Assembly (NCBI RefSeq): GCF_040365005.1
Contig: NZ_BAABWV010000014.1
Span: forward strand, 1-64,000
Origin: Antarcticimicrobium sp040365005
GTDB lineage: Bacteria; Pseudomonadota; Alphaproteobacteria; Rhodobacterales; Rhodobacteraceae
Direction of reading: 5' to 3'
DNA length: 64,000 bases
Shown here: positions 16,326-27,200 of the stretch, piece by piece
Layout: every line of letters starts with the position of its first letter
Numbering within the stretch: the first letter of the stretch is position 1
Made by a program: the position numbers and the translations under genes
Notes under the pieces: model-generated
Database searches by the model: none
Seen by the model: only the letters and a program-made list of their open reading frames with translations
Told to the model about the DNA's origin: nothing

Positions 16326-18263
16326 TCAGCCGTCGTCGGCGAAATAGAATTCATCCGGGCGGTGGATGCCGAAATGCGCCCCCGGATCCCAGGTCCAGAG
16401 GCCCTTTTCCGGCACGTTGCGCAGCCGCTTGTTCACCACGATGGGTTGCGGCGCCTCGGCAAGGATGCCGATGCCATAGACCTGCTCGGCGTGGATCTGC
16501 AGCATCTCGCGCCAGGCGGCACTGCGCTCCGCGTCCGAGGTTGCCTGTTCCCAGTCGTGGGCAAGCGCCATCAGCCGTTTCGCCGGCTCCATGTCCGGGG
16601 GCTCTCCGGCTTCGCCGCCGGTCTGGTAGTACTGGCCCCATTTCGGCCATGCGAGGAATTCCTGCTGGCGCGGCGCAAGGTAGTCGGGCGCGGTATAGGG
16701 TTGGGGGATGCCGTTGTCCCAGCCGTACCAGACCGAAGCCATGGAGGTGCCGGCAAACACCCGGTTGCGCAGGATGTCGCGGTCCAGCGGGCGCATCACC
16801 AGCCTGACGCCGATCTCGCGCCAGGTGTCGGTGATGATCTGCAGCGCGTTCTCGACCTCCTGCCGTTCGCCGGCGGTTTCGATCACGAATTCCATCGGGC
16901 GGCCATCGGGCAGCAAGCGGATGCCGTCGCCCGACCGCTTGTCGAGCCCGGCCTCGTCGAGCAGGCGGTTGGCCTGCTCGGGGTCATACTGGGCCCAGGC
17001 TGCCCGCAGTTTTTCGTCGAAGAACGGGCTTTGCGGCAGCACGGTCATCGCGCCCGGCTTGGCCAGCTTGAAATAGAGCGCGCGGTTGATCGTCGCCCGG
17101 TCGATGCCCAGCGACAGCGCCCGGCGCACCCGCACGTCGCGCATGACCTCGCGCCAGGCGGGGTCGTTGACGTTCAGGTTGGGATAGATCGCGATCTGCG
17201 AGGCGACGCCCGTGGGCCAGAGCAGGGTGCGGTAGTTGCCGCCGTCGGCCTCGCCCTTGCGCAGGATCGAGATGTCGCGGAAATCGAGGCCACGGCCCTG
17301 CAGGTCGGTCTCGCCGGCGTTGGCCTTGGCGGCGACCAGGCCACCGGCGACGATCTCCATCTCGACCACGTCGATATAGGGCAGTTGCACGCCCTTGCTG
17401 TCGATCCGGTGATAGAAGGGATTGCGCACGAAAAGGTGGCGGATCTTCTTGCCCGAGGTGGCGTTCATCCAGGGCTGCAGGGTGGGCAGCGCGCTGTTGT
17501 CGAACTTGTACATGTTGTCGAGCTTGTTGTGCAGCGCGGCCCAGCTCTTGACCCGGGCCTCCTCAACCGCGGCGGCAAGCGCGTCTGGGTCGGCGTATTT
17601 CTGGTGATACTGCTTGAGGAAATGCGCCGGGCGAAAGATGAAAGGCGGCCGCGCCTGGGCCAGGGTCTGCAGGAACCCGGGGTTGGGCGCATCCCACTCG
17701 AACACCACGGTGGCCTCGTCGGGAAAGCTGACCCGGGGCAATTTGCCCTCGACCCGCAGGAAATCCGGCGGCCCGGCGGGGCTGAGCGCGGGGTTGTTGG
17801 CCACGTCCTCCCACCAATAGGCGAAATCGGCCGAGGTAAAGGGCTGCCCGTCCGACCATTTGTGGCCGGGCCGCAGGTGCAGCGTGAAGGCCCGGTTGTC
17901 GACGTTCTCGAAACTGTCCAGCAGGTCCGGCGCAAGGTCGTAATTCTCGTCGTAGCCGATCAGCCGGGCATAGCCGTAGACGACCATCTGGCGGATGTCC
18001 TTGCTGCGGGTGACCATGGTGCGCAGGGTGCCGCCGGGGGTGCCCGAGTGGCGGCCCTTGGCCTCGAGGTCCACGACCAGGGGCACATCGGGCAGGCGTT
18101 CGGCCACCGGCGGCAGGTCGCCGCTGTCGACCTCCTCGCGCCAGAACGCGCTTTCCTGCAGCGGGGGCAGGGCGGCGGCGGCCAGCGGCGCCAACGCGGC
18201 GATCAGCGTGGCGGCGGCGATGCGGGTGAAGTTGCGGGGGCGGGACAGCAGACGGTCAGACAT
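16326..18263 (-). CDS. Periplasmic solute-binding protein of peptide-type ABC importer
   Basis: 645 residues, longer than the usual ~530, family SBP_bac_5. A signal peptide covers roughly residues 1-31 (ALAPLAAAALP). Family features are GYARLIGYDENYDLAPDLLDSF near 96-117, LRPGHKWSDGQPFTSADF, and ALSLGIDRATINRALYF. Long members of this group often bind oligosaccharides or unusual peptides, but the ligand cannot be read from sequence. Its start overlaps the ATPase stop by eight bases. Confidence 0.88.
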   Translation of the reverse strand: MSDRLLSRPRNFTRIAAATLIAALAPLAAAALPPLQESAFWREEVDSGDLPPVAERLPDVPLVVDLEAKGRHSGTPGGTLRTMVTRSKDIRQMVVYGYARLIGYDENYDLAPDLLDSFENVDNRAFTLHLRPGHKWSDGQPFTSADFAYWWEDVANNPALSPAGPPDFLRVEGKLPRVSFPDEATVVFEWDAPNPGFLQTLAQARPPFIFRPAHFLKQYHQKYADPDALAAAVEEARVKSWAALHNKLDNMYKFDNSALPTLQPWMNATSGKKIRHLFVRNPFYHRIDSKGVQLPYIDVVEMEIVAGGLVAAKANAGETDLQGRGLDFRDISILRKGEADGGNYRTLLWPTGVASQIAIYPNLNVNDPAWREVMRDVRVRRALSLGIDRATINRALYFKLAKPGAMTVLPQSPFFDEKLRAAWAQYDPEQANRLLDEAGLDKRSGDGIRLLPDGRPMEFVIETAGERQEVENALQIITDTWREIGVRLVMRPLDRDILRNRVFAGTSMASVWYGWDNGIPQPYTAPDYLAPRQQEFLAWPKWGQYYQTGGEAGEPPDMEPAKRLMALAHDWEQATSDAERSAAWREMLQIHAEQVYGIGILAEAPQPIVVNKRLRNVPEKGLWTWDPGAHFGIHRPDEFYFADDG

Positions 18264-20025
18264 GGCAGCGTACCTTGTGGCCGGGTTCCAGTTCGGTGAG
18301 AGACGGTATCACGGTATCGGAAAAACGAAAGCCGTCGGGCCAGCTTTCCGGGGCGCCGGCACCGAGCGCGACCAGCTTCAGGTCGATCGGACGGTCGATG
18401 TCCGGGGTCGGCTGAGCCGCGATCAGGGCCTTGGTATAGGGATGCTTGGGGTTGTAGAACAGCGTGTCGGGCGGCGCCTGTTCCACCACCAGCCCCTGGC
18501 GCATCACCGCCACCTCGTCGGCGATGCGGGCGACCACGGCAAGGTCGTGGCTGATGAACAGGTAGGACAGGCCCATCCGGTCGCGGATGTCCTCCAGCAG
18601 GGTCAGGATCTGTTCCTGCACCGAAACGTCGAGCGCCGAGGTTGGCTCGTCGCAGACGATCAGCGAGGGGTCCAGCATCATCGCCCGAGCGATCGACAGC
18701 CGCTGGCGCTGGCCGCCCGAAAAGGCATGCGGGTAGCGTTGCAGCATGTCGGGGTTCAACCCGACCTGGCGCAGCATCTCGGCGGCGCGGTCGCGCCGCT
18801 CGGTCCGGGTGCCGATGCGGTGGATCTCCAGCGGTTCGGTGAGCGCGTCGAGCACCCGCATCCGCGGGCTGAGCGAGGAATAGGGATCCTGGAACACCAT
18901 CTGGGCCTGGCGCTGAAACGCGGTGCGCTCGGTGCGGGTCATGTCGTGCACGGCGATCGGGTCGGCCCCCTTGGGGCGGAACAGCACTTCGCCCCCGGGA
19001 TCGGGCAGTTCTGCCCCCAACGCGATCCGCGCCGCGGTGGTCTTGCCCGAGCCGCTTTCGCCGACGATGGCCAGCGTCTTGCCGCGCGGCAGCTTGAGGT
19101 CGATGCCCCGGCAGGCATGGATCAGCACATCGGGCCGCCAGGCCGAGCCGGCGCGCATGGTATAGGTCTTGGAGACCGCCTTCATCTGCAGGATGAGATC
19201 CGTATCGGGCAGCGGCGGCGCCAGCTTGGCCTCGGCCGGAATCGCGGGGGCGGCATTGAACAACTGCCGCGTATAGGCATGTGCCGGGGACCGCAGCAGC
19301 GGCTCGGCGGCACCGGATTCCATGATCCGGCCGCGATGCATCACCACCACCTGCTCGGCCATGTTGGCCACCACGCCGAGGTCATGGGTGACCAGGATCA
19401 GCCCCATGCCGGTTTCCTGCTGCAATTCCTTGATCAGCCCCAGCACCTGCGCCTGGGTGGTAACGTCGAGCGCGGTTGTCGGCTCGTCCGCGATCAGCAG
19501 TTCGGGCTTGGCAACCATGGCCATGGCGATCATGGCGCGCTGCCGCATGCCGCCGGACAGTTCGAACGGGTAGGAGCGATAGGCGCGTTCCGGGTCGGGA
19601 AAGCCGACCCGGGCGAACGTGTCGAGCACCTGGCGTTTCGCGTCGCTGCCCGAGCCGCTGCGATGCAGCCAGAGCACCTCGCTGACCTGGTTGCCGATCC
19701 GGTGCAGCGGCGACAGCGAGCGCATCGGTTCCTGGAAGATCATCGAGACCTGGTTGCCGCGGATGTCGCGCAGGCGGCGTTCGTTCAGGGTGGTGAGGTC
19801 GAGCGACTGGCCGCCGCTGTTCAGCGTGACCGTGCCGCTGCGGATCTGCGCGTTGCGCGGCAGGATGCGCAGCACCGCGCGGCAGGTCACCGTCTTGCCC
19901 GACCCGGATTCTCCGACCAGCGCCAGCGTCTCGCCCGGCATCACGCGGAAGTTGACGTCGCGGACCACCGCGTCGTCGCGACCGAAGCCGATGCTCAGGT
20001 TCTCGACGGACAGCAGCGGCGTCAT
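18256..20025 (-). CDS. ABC importer ATPase with two fused nucleotide-binding domains
   Basis: 589 residues: two complete ABC domains fused, as in YejF/DppDF fusions. Each has Walker A GESGSGKT, a signature (LSGGMRQRA in the first, FSGGQRQRL in the second) and Walker B (LLIADEPTTALD and LIVCDEPTSALD). An oligopeptide C-terminal tail follows each domain. First gene of the importer operon, so all four parts (ATPase, binding protein, two permeases) come from one transcript. The 208-base gap before the divergent gene at 20234 should hold both promoters. Confidence 0.93.
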   Translation of the reverse strand: MTPLLSVENLSIGFGRDDAVVRDVNFRVMPGETLALVGESGSGKTVTCRAVLRILPRNAQIRSGTVTLNSGGQSLDLTTLNERRLRDIRGNQVSMIFQEPMRSLSPLHRIGNQVSEVLWLHRSGSGSDAKRQVLDTFARVGFPDPERAYRSYPFELSGGMRQRAMIAMAMVAKPELLIADEPTTALDVTTQAQVLGLIKELQQETGMGLILVTHDLGVVANMAEQVVVMHRGRIMESGAAEPLLRSPAHAYTRQLFNAAPAIPAEAKLAPPLPDTDLILQMKAVSKTYTMRAGSAWRPDVLIHACRGIDLKLPRGKTLAIVGESGSGKTTAARIALGAELPDPGGEVLFRPKGADPIAVHDMTRTERTAFQRQAQMVFQDPYSSLSPRMRVLDALTEPLEIHRIGTRTERRDRAAEMLRQVGLNPDMLQRYPHAFSGGQRQRLSIARAMMLDPSLIVCDEPTSALDVSVQEQILTLLEDIRDRMGLSYLFISHDLAVVARIADEVAVMRQGLVVEQAPPDTLFYNPKHPYTKALIAAQPTPDIDRPIDLKLVALGAGAPESWPDGFRFSDTVIPSLTELEPGHKVRCHV

Positions 20026-20233
20026 CCGGTCTGCCCCGAACGGCCGATCATTGGTGAAAACAAACCTTTACCCCCAGAGGACCCTTGTCGGTACCATCGC
20101 GTGGCGACCCCCGTTTAGTCAAACCCCAATTGCCCAATGTCACCGGACCATCGCAAATGGCTGCGCGCCCGGGCTACACATCTGCCGGCGGATTTGGCAT
20201 GAGGGGGCAGTCATCGCCGCAAGGAGTTCCCGG

Positions 20234-20719
20234 ATGAGCCGACTGGATGTTTTCATCGACCGCATGGTGTCGCAACGCGCCTGTCTGGATTTCGCCATCG
20301 CCGAGACCGCCGCAATGCCGGGGCCGGCGTTCGAACTGGGGCTGGGCAACGGGCGCACCTATCACCACATGCGCGAAAAGATCGTCGGGCGGGACATCTA
20401 CGTGTTCGAGCGCGCCATCGCCTCGAACCCCGCGTCGACACCGGACGAGGCCTTTACCATCCTTGGCGACGTGATGGAGACCCTGCCGCAGACGTTGGAG
20501 AGGTTCGGCGCCACCGCCAGCCTGATCCACGCGGACCTGGGCGGCCACAACCTGAAGAAAAACGACCTTTTTGCCCACAAGGTCTCGCCGCTGATCGAGC
20601 CGCTTCTGGCCAAGGGCGGGTTGATGGTGTCCTCCGACCGGATGTATTTCGACGCGCTTGAGGAACTGCCGCTGCCCGAGGGCGCGGTGCCGGGGCGGTG
20701 TTTCGTCTATCGCAAGTAG
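20234..20719 (+). CDS. Small class I SAM-methyltransferase-like protein, paralogue
   Basis: 161 residues from ATG at 20234, preceded by aaggag eight bases upstream. It opens MSRLDVFIDRM and has FELGLGNGRTYHHM, the same SAM-loop-like motif as the protein at 3737-4213, with aligned later segments (YVFER / WVIDR; LIHADLGGHN / LAHYDFGFGI; SPLIEPLLAKGGLMVS). Function unknown. It is divergent from the ABC importer and followed 174 bases later by the MaoC-PTA gene. It could be a regulator or an inactive enzyme as well as a methyltransferase. Confidence 0.7.
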   Translation: MSRLDVFIDRMVSQRACLDFAIAETAAMPGPAFELGLGNGRTYHHMREKIVGRDIYVFERAIASNPASTPDEAFTILGDVMETLPQTLERFGATASLIHADLGGHNLKKNDLFAHKVSPLIEPLLAKGGLMVSSDRMYFDALEELPLPEGAVPGRCFVYRK

Positions 20720-20893
20720 ACCGGACCCAAGCAGATCGGGCGCAAATAGACCGGGCATCGGCCCCTTGGGACATCGAGGAATGGGCGTATCAGGACCTTC
20801 GGGCGCTTGCCCCGGCTTCTGGCACAGGCTTTAACGCATATGTCGCTCAGTGGCGTTAGTGCTGGCGGCAGGACAATTCAGGAGGTCGAGCCG

Positions 20894-22291
20894 ATGCTCA
20901 CGGCAGCCATGCACAACGTACCCTTCGACCAGCTCGAAATCGGGATGGAGGCGGCGCGAACCCGGACCTTGCAGGCCGAGGATCTGTTCGTCTTTGCCAA
21001 TAGTTCGGGCAACGTGAACCCGATGCACCTGCCGGACGAGGATGGCGATGGCGATGGCAAGCCCGAGGCGGTGGCGCCGGGAATGTGGGTCGCCTCGCTG
21101 ATCTCGGCGGTGCTGGGCTGTGACCTGCCCGGGCCGGGCACGCTGTACCATTCCCAGACCCTGCGGTTTCTGCGCCAGGCGAATGCGGGCGACACCCTGA
21201 CCGTCAAGGTGCGGCTGACCGCCAAGGCCCCGGATCGGCTGGTGAGTTTCGATACCTGGATCGAGACTGCGGCGGGCGAGCGTGTCCTGGAGGGTGAGGC
21301 ACAAGTCTATGCCCCGGAAAAACCGATGAGCTTCGCACCCGAGGATCTGCCGGGCCTGACCCTGCAACGGCATGTGCATTTCGACCGGCTGCTGAGCATG
21401 GCCGAACCGTTGCCGCCGATCCCCACCGCCGTCGTGGCCCCGGAAAAGCCCGATGCGCTGGCCGGCGCGATCCTGGCTGCCCAACATACGCTGATCCACC
21501 CGATCCTGATCGGCCACGCCGAGCGCATCGCCGAGGCCGCCGAGGAAGAGGGGATCGACTTGGCCCCTTACCGCATCGTCGATGTGCGCGATCACCGGCT
21601 GGCGGCGCAGGAGGCTGTGCGCATGGTGCTGGCGCGGGAGGCGGCGGCGCTGATGAAGGGGCATCTGCACACCGACATCCTGCTGAGCGAGGTGGTCAAG
21701 CGCGACGGCGGGCTGCGCAAGGGCGGGCGGCGGCTGAGCCATGTTTTCGTGATGGATGTGCCGGGGCTCGATCACCTGCTGATGGTAACCGATGCGGCGA
21801 TCAACATCTCGCCCGATCTCAAGGTCAAGGCCGACATCGTGCAGAACGCGATCGACCTGGCGCATGCGCTGGGCATGGCCGAGCCCAAGGTGGGCGTGTT
21901 GTCGGCGGTCGAGGTGATCAACCCGGCGATCCCCTCGACGCTCGATGCCGCCGCGCTGTCGAAAATGGCCGAGCGCGGCCAGATCACCGGCGGGCTGGTC
22001 GACGGGCCGCTGGCAATGGACAACGCGATCAACATCGGCGCCGCGGCGACCAAGGGCATCCGCTCGCTGGTGGCGGGCCGGGCCGAGATCCTGGTCGCGC
22101 CCAATATGGAATCGGGCAACATGCTGGCCAAGGAGTTGACCTTTCTGGCCCATGCCGAGGCCGGGGGCGTGGTGATGGGCGCCAAGTGTCCGATCATCCT
22201 GACCAGCCGGGCCGATGACGACCAGGCGCGGCTGGCGTCCTGCGCGGTGGCCGCGCTTTATGCCGATCATGTGGCGGGGGGCGCATCATGA
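20894..22291 (+). CDS. Fused MaoC-like enoyl-CoA hydratase / phosphate acyltransferase
   Basis: 465 residues. Residues about 1-150 form a MaoC hot-dog domain (DLFVFANSSGNVNPMHL is the hydratase motif); residues about 160-465 form a phosphate acetyl/butyryltransferase (PTA_PTB) domain with the typical end segments VLVAPNMESGNMLAKEL and GAKCPIILTSRADD. The second half would make acyl phosphate from acyl-CoA, which the next gene, ackA, turns into acid plus ATP. ATG at 20894 follows GGAGG at 20881-20885. The stop overlaps the ackA start by four bases. Confidence 0.9.
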   Translation: MLTAAMHNVPFDQLEIGMEAARTRTLQAEDLFVFANSSGNVNPMHLPDEDGDGDGKPEAVAPGMWVASLISAVLGCDLPGPGTLYHSQTLRFLRQANAGDTLTVKVRLTAKAPDRLVSFDTWIETAAGERVLEGEAQVYAPEKPMSFAPEDLPGLTLQRHVHFDRLLSMAEPLPPIPTAVVAPEKPDALAGAILAAQHTLIHPILIGHAERIAEAAEEEGIDLAPYRIVDVRDHRLAAQEAVRMVLAREAAALMKGHLHTDILLSEVVKRDGGLRKGGRRLSHVFVMDVPGLDHLLMVTDAAINISPDLKVKADIVQNAIDLAHALGMAEPKVGVLSAVEVINPAIPSTLDAAALSKMAERGQITGGLVDGPLAMDNAINIGAAATKGIRSLVAGRAEILVAPNMESGNMLAKELTFLAHAEAGGVVMGAKCPIILTSRADDDQARLASCAVAALYADHVAGGAS

Positions 22292-23427
22292 GCGTGATCC
22301 TGACGCTGAACGCCGGCAGTTCCTCGATCAAGTTCGGGGTGCACGAAACCGGCGACGAGCCGCCGCTGCTGGCCTCGGGGCAGGTGGAAAACCTCGGCCC
22401 GCTGGCCCGGCTGAAGGTCAAGGGCGAAGCGGCGCGCGAGATTGGCCCGGCCGATCACGCGGTGGCGCTGCGCGCGATCCTGGACGCGCTTTCGCCGGTG
22501 CTGGAGGGGCGCAAGGTCCTGGGCGTCGGGCACCGGATCGTGCATGGCGGCAAGAGGTTCGGTGACCCGGTGCGGCTGACAACGGAGGTGATCGACCAGC
22601 TGCGCACGCTGGAGCCGCTGGCGCCGCTGCACCAGCCGCATAACCTCGCCGCCGTCGACGCGGCGCGCGTGGCCTTTCCCGAGGCGCTGCAACTGGGGTG
22701 TTTCGATACCGCCTTTCACCGCGGGCACCCGTTCGTCAATGACGCCTTCGCGCTGCCGCTGCGGTTCTACGAACAGGGCGTGCGCCGCTACGGGTTCCAC
22801 GGGCTGAGCTATGATTACATCACCTCCTGCCTGCGCAAGGACTGGCCGGAGCTGGCCAAGGGCCGGGTGGTGGTGGCGCACCTGGGCAACGGCGCCTCGA
22901 TGTGCGCGATCAAGGACGGGCACAGCGTCGGCTCGACGATGGGGTTCTCGGCGCTGGATGGCTTGCCGATGGGCACCCGCTGTGGTCAGCTTGATCCGGG
23001 CGTGCTGCTGTACCTGATGGCTCAGGGCATGGGCGCGCCGGAGATCGAGCGCATCCTCTACCATGAGAGCGGGCTCAAGGGGCTGTCGGAGATCAGCCAT
23101 GACATGCGCACGCTGCTGGCCAGCGACGATCCGCGCGCGGCGCAGGCGGTGGAGTATTATGTCTTTCGTCTGCGGCGCGAACTGGGGGCGATGGCCGCCG
23201 TTCTGGGCGGGCTGGACGGCGTGGTGTTCACCGGCGGTATCGGCGAACACGCCGCCCCGATCCGCGCCCAGGTGCTCGAAGGGATGGAATTCCTCGGGCT
23301 CGGTCTGGATGCCGGGGCGAACGACAAGGATGCCACGCAGATCGGCACCGGCCCGGTCGAGGTTCTGGTGATCCCCACCGACGAGGAGCGGGTGATCGCC
23401 CGCGCGGTGAGCAAAGCGCTGGAATAA
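22288..23427 (+). CDS. ackA: Acetate kinase
   Basis: 379 residues opening VILTLNAGSSSIKFGV, the phosphate-binding signature of acetate kinases; FDTAFHRGHP (catalytic aspartate region), YGFHGLSYDYI, AHLGNGASMCAI, and FTGGIGEHAAPIR follow in normal order. Catalyses acetyl phosphate plus ADP to acetate plus ATP. Coupled to the MaoC-PTA fusion by an ATGA overlap, giving a CoA-ester to acid plus ATP route; substrate could be acetyl, propionyl or butyryl phosphate. Confidence 0.93.
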   Translation: MSVILTLNAGSSSIKFGVHETGDEPPLLASGQVENLGPLARLKVKGEAAREIGPADHAVALRAILDALSPVLEGRKVLGVGHRIVHGGKRFGDPVRLTTEVIDQLRTLEPLAPLHQPHNLAAVDAARVAFPEALQLGCFDTAFHRGHPFVNDAFALPLRFYEQGVRRYGFHGLSYDYITSCLRKDWPELAKGRVVVAHLGNGASMCAIKDGHSVGSTMGFSALDGLPMGTRCGQLDPGVLLYLMAQGMGAPEIERILYHESGLKGLSEISHDMRTLLASDDPRAAQAVEYYVFRLRRELGAMAAVLGGLDGVVFTGGIGEHAAPIRAQVLEGMEFLGLGLDAGANDKDATQIGTGPVEVLVIPTDEERVIARAVSKALE

Positions 23428-23559
23428 GGCCCGGCCAGTGCCCGGGCGAAACAGGGAATGCAACATTTGCATGGCACCGGGACGTTCCGTCATCCGGACA
23501 AGACAGGCTTACGCATGGGCATCCCCGCGTCTATCCTGACCCGAACAGGAGGAGACCGC

Positions 23560-24189
23560 ATGATATTCTACGATTGTTCCACCGCGCCCAACCCGCGCCG
23601 GGCGCGCATGTTCATCGCCGAAAAGGGTTTGGAGATCGAGACCCGCGATGTTTCCATCGCGAAGGGAGAGCAGCTTTCGCAGGACTTCCTCGCGGTCAAT
23701 CCGCGCGGCACGATCCCGGTGCTGGTCACCGATGACGGCACGGTGCTGTCCGAGAACCTCGGCATCGCCGCCTATCTGGAGGCGGCGTTTCCCGAGCCAC
23801 CGCTGATGGGGGTTACGCCTGAGGAAAAGGGGCTGGTGATGATGTGGAACGCCATCGTCGAACAGCAGGGCGGGATGCCGATCGCCGAGGTGCTGCGCAA
23901 CACCAACCCCCACATGAAGGGGCGCGCCATTCCCGGCCCACAGGATTTTGAGCAGATCCCCGAACTGGCCGAGCGGGGCCGCGCCCGCGTCGGGTTCTTT
24001 TTCGACCAGTTGGAGGAGCGGTTGCAGCACAGCCCATGGCTGGCGGGGGAGCGGTTCACGCTGGCCGATATCACCGGCTTTGTCTTCGTCGATTTCGCGC
24101 GGGTGATCCGCGCCCGCATCCCCGAAGACAACAGCGCCACGCTGGATTGGTTCGACCGGATCAAGGCGCGACCCAGCGCGGCGCTGTAG
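23560..24189 (+). CDS. Glutathione S-transferase family protein
   Basis: 209 residues: thioredoxin-like N-terminal domain with APNPRRARMFIAEKGLEI and the cis-proline GTIPVLV, then ENLGIAAYLE for glutathione contact, and an all-helical C-terminal domain with GERFTLADITGFVFVDF. A strong ribosome site (aggagga) precedes ATG at 23560. Catalytic residue would be Cys/Ser near residue 7. Natural substrate unknown. It converges on the indolepyruvate oxidoreductase gene. Confidence 0.87.
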   Translation: MIFYDCSTAPNPRRARMFIAEKGLEIETRDVSIAKGEQLSQDFLAVNPRGTIPVLVTDDGTVLSENLGIAAYLEAAFPEPPLMGVTPEEKGLVMMWNAIVEQQGGMPIAEVLRNTNPHMKGRAIPGPQDFEQIPELAERGRARVGFFFDQLEERLQHSPWLAGERFTLADITGFVFVDFARVIRARIPEDNSATLDWFDRIKARPSAAL

Positions 24190-24200
24190 TCAGGCGCACG

Positions 24201-27200
24201 TCAGGTCAGGCGCTGTAGCACGGCGTCGGCCTGATCGCGTACCTTGCGGGCCGCCTCCATGCGCACCGGACCATAACCGCGGATCTCCATCGGGGCAGCG
24301 AGGACTTCGGTGAATTCCTCTTCGCGATCAGCGCTGTAGCGGGTGGCGATGCTATCGAGTGCATCCTCGTACCAGGTGAGCAGGTCGCGGTGCAACCGGG
24401 CTTCTTCGTGGTAGCCGAACGGGTTGAACGGCGTGTTCCGCAGCCCTTTCATCCGTGCCAGCAGGCGGAATCCGGCGCCCATCCACGGGCCGAACTTGCG
24501 CTTGAGCGGGCGGCCGCGGGCATCCTTTCGCCGGTTCAGCAGCGGCGGGGCGAGGTGGTAGTTGACCTTGAAATCGCCTTCGAACTGCTGGTTCAGCTCT
24601 TCCTCGAACCGGCGGTCGGCCATCAGGCGGGCGACCTCGAACTCGTCCTTGTAGGCCATCAGCTTGAACAGCGACCGGGCCGCAGCGCGCAGCAGATCCT
24701 CCGAGGCGCCGGGGCATTTTGTACGAAAATCGGCCAGTTTCGTACGGTAGCGTTCCGCATAGGCCGCGTCCTGGTAACCGGCCAGGAAATCGGCGCGCCG
24801 GTCGATCATCTGATCGAGGGTTTCCGTGGGCGCCTCCTCTTCCCGATAGGCCGCCTCGAGCTGCTCCGGCGCCTCGGCCATGATCCGGCCGATGGCAAAG
24901 GCGGCGCGGTTGGCCTCGGCCTGCACCCCGTTCAGCAGGATCGCCTGGCCCAGTGCGGCGGCGCTGACCGGCACCAGCCCCTTTTGCCAGGCAAAGCCCA
25001 GCATCATGACATTGGCAAAGACGGAATCGCCCAACAGCTTTTCCGCTGCCGCGTTGGCATCAAAAGCCGAGAGGTTTTGCGCGCCGATCACGCTGGCGAT
25101 CACCTGTTCGCGGGCGTCGGGTTTCAACTGTGCGTCGCGCTGCAGCACCAGGTCGCCGGTGGGCATCTCGGCCCGGTTCAGCACCATGCGGGTGCCGGGG
25201 CGGTAATGGGCGCTGGCCTTGGGGGCGGAGCTGACGACGATATCGCAGCCGATCACCGCGTCGGCGGCACCGGGGCCGATCCGCACCTGGTTGATCGCTT
25301 CGGGCGCCGTGCCCAGACGAATATAGCTGAGCACGGTGCCGAATTTCTGCGCGAACCCGGTGAAGTCGAGCACCGAACTGCCCTTGCCCTCCAGATGCGC
25401 GGCCATGGTGATCAGGGCGCCGACGGTCACCACGCCGGTGCCGCCGACGCCGGTGACCAGCAGATCGAAGGGGGAGTCGAGCGCGGGCAGGTCGGGGGCG
25501 GGCAGGGTGCCCTCCAGCCCGAGGAAATCCAGATCGGCCGCCGCGCGTTTGCGCCGGGTGGCGCCCTCGACGGTGACGAAGCTGGGGCAGAAACCGTTCA
25601 GGCAGGAGAAATCCTTGTTGCAGGAATTCAGGTTGATCTTGCGCTTGCGGCCCAGCGGGGTTTCGCGCGGCTCGACGCTGAGGCAGTTGGACTCAACTGA
25701 GCAATCGCCGCAGCCTTCGCAGACTAGATCGTTGATCCATGCGAACCGCTTCGGGTCGTCCATGGTGCCGCGCTTGCGTCGGCGGCGTTTCTCGGTGGCG
25801 CAGGTCTGTTCATAGATCAGGACGGTGACACCGGGGATCTCGCGCAGCTCGCGCTGCACCGTGTCCATCTCGGCGCGGTCGTGGAACGTGGTGTCGGCGG
25901 GGAAATCGCCATGTCGGAACTTGCCGATATCATCCGAGACCAGAGCGATGCGTTGCACCCCCTCGGCGCGGCAGGTCTGGGCGATGCCATGGACGCTGAC
26001 CGGGCCGTCGACGGGCTGGCCGCCGGTCATGGCGACGGCGTCGTTATACAGGATCTTGTAGGTGATGTTGGTGTTTGCCGCGACCGCCTGCCGGATGGCG
26101 AGACTGCCGGAGTGATACCAGGTGCCCTCGCCCAGGTTCTGAAAGATATGCTTGCCGCCGGTGAACTTGCTGGCCGCCACATGCGGCACGCCCTCGCCGC
26201 CCATCTGGGCATAGCCATAGGTTTCGCGGTTCATCCAGCTGGCCATCACGTGGCAGCCGATACCGCTGGCTGCGCGCGAGCCTTCGGGCAGCTTGGTCGA
26301 GGTGTTGTGCGGGCAGCCCGAGCAGAAATAGGGCGTGCGGTTGGCCCCCGCGACATTGAGCAGGGTGGGCGGGGTGTCGGTAAGGGCCTCGGCCTTTTGC
26401 GGCAGGTTTTCGTCGGGAAAGAACCGGTCGAGCCGGTCGGCGACGATGGGCGCCAGCATCAGCGGATCAAGCTCGCCCGTCCAGGGGATCAGCGGCGCGC
26501 CCTTGCTGTCGTATTTTCCGACCATCTTCTCGGGCTTGTGCCCGGGCCAGTCATAGAAATACTCCTTGAACTGGCTCTCGATGATGCCGCGCTTTTCCTC
26601 GACCACCAGTACCTCGCGCTTTTCGCGCACGAATTCCAGCGCGTCGCGCCGCGCCAGTGGCCAAACCATGCCGACCTTGTAGATGTCGATGCCGAGGCGG
26701 CGGCAGGCGGATTCATCCAGGCCCAGAAGGCGCAGCGCTTCCATCAGGTCGAGATGGCCCTTGCCGGTGGTGACGAAGCCGAACCGCGCGTCGGGGATGC
26801 CATAGATCGCGCGGTCGATCGGGTTGGCCTCGACAAAGCTTTCGACCGCGCGCAGCTTGTGCTGGATGCGGGTCTCGATCTCGGCGCTGGGCAGATCGGC
26901 GGCGCGCACGTGCAGCCCGCCGGGGGGCAGGTCGAGCGGGGGCAGGGTAAAGGCGCGGTCGGGCCGCAGCGTGACCGAGCGGGCCGATTCCACGGTTTCC
27001 GAGATCGCCTTGAACCCGACCCAGGTACCGGAATAGCGCGACAGCGCCAGCCCGTATTCGCCGTATTCGAGATATTCCTCGACCGAGGCGGGGTTCAGCG
27101 TGGGCATGAACCAGGCCATGAAGGCGACGTCGCTTTGATGCGGCATCGAGGAGGAGACGCAGCCGTGATCGTCGCCGGCGACCACCAGCACGCCGCCCTT

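Noticed and set aside
20166..20233. Possible sigma-54 promoter (tggcat then ggca) before the second methyltransferase-like gene
   Set aside because: The -12 element lacks the expected TTGC core, so the match is too poor to call.
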